Positions 5,903 to 5,932 of a DNA stretch of 5,932 bases are shown piece by piece. The notes beneath the pieces were generated by a model, which worked only from the letters and a program-made list of their open reading frames with translations, was not told where the DNA came from and searched no databases. Both the position numbers and the translations under genes were made by a program. Every line of letters starts with the position of its first letter. The stretch's first letter is position 1. The stretch comes from an uncultured Lachnospiraceae bacterium. GTDB taxonomy: Bacteria; Bacillota; Clostridia; Lachnospirales; Lachnospiraceae. The DNA lies in the NCBI GenBank assembly GCA_905235345.1, contig CAJOLO010000097.1, positions 1 through 5,932 of the forward strand, written 5' to 3'.

Positions 5903-5932
5903 ACGCTCCGCGAGGATGCGCAGGGATTTGCA
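5903..5932. other. GC-rich stretch at the window edge, possibly more of the repeat
   Basis: The last 30 bases continue the GC-rich character of the palindrome and contain a TGCGCA palindrome at 5917-5922. The minus strand is open here without a start codon. I see no gene or site that can be named, and the stretch may belong to a longer repeat that runs out of the window. Confidence 0.3.

Overview
The window is a stretch of a flagellar late-assembly locus from a low-GC Gram-positive bacterium. The likely source is a motile, anaerobic Clostridia of the Lachnospiraceae type. The reasons are purine-rich Shine-Dalgarno sites, AT-leaning codon use, two tandem flgK-type genes followed by flgL, protein motifs I associate with this family, and GC-rich hairpin repeats after the operon that resemble elements I recall from gut Firmicutes. 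A Lachnospira/Eubacterium-like genus is a guess from memory and is not shown by the sequence.

Layout, all genes on the plus strand. Positions 1-101 hold the last 32 codons of an unidentified gene, which by position could be the FlgK/FlgL chaperone flgN. A first flgK (133-2016, 627 aa) follows after 31 bases. A 186-base gap (2017-2202) holds a stem-loop and a plausible flagellar sigma-28/sigma-D promoter. A second, strongly diverged flgK (2203-4098, 631 aa) comes next, then an 83-base gap, then flgL (4182-5690, 502 aa). The last 242 bases contain no convincing gene. They hold two structured, repeat-like elements: a pair of adjacent 9-bp perfect hairpins (5712-5756) and a larger imperfect palindrome (5809-5902) with nested, mutually exclusive stems.

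How the genes work together. FlgK (HAP1) and FlgL (HAP3) are exported through the flagellar type III apparatus after the hook is complete. They form the two short junction layers between hook and flagellin filament. The upstream gene may encode the chaperone that delivers them. Two complete FlgK-like proteins suggest either a two-part first junction layer or alternative junctions. Both paralogues keep the terminal helices and the central N-D-x-R-D-Q-R segment of the family. They differ mainly in what is inserted at one shared place, after the G-x-[LI]-K-G-[LI] segment: a tyrosine-rich acidic helical insert in the first and a probably beta-rich segment in the second.

I found no defence, mobile-enzyme or otherwise unknown multi-gene system. 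The points worth a second look are the flgK duplication with different inserts at one site, the internal promoter, and the two downstream structured repeats where fliW/csrA often follow in related loci.
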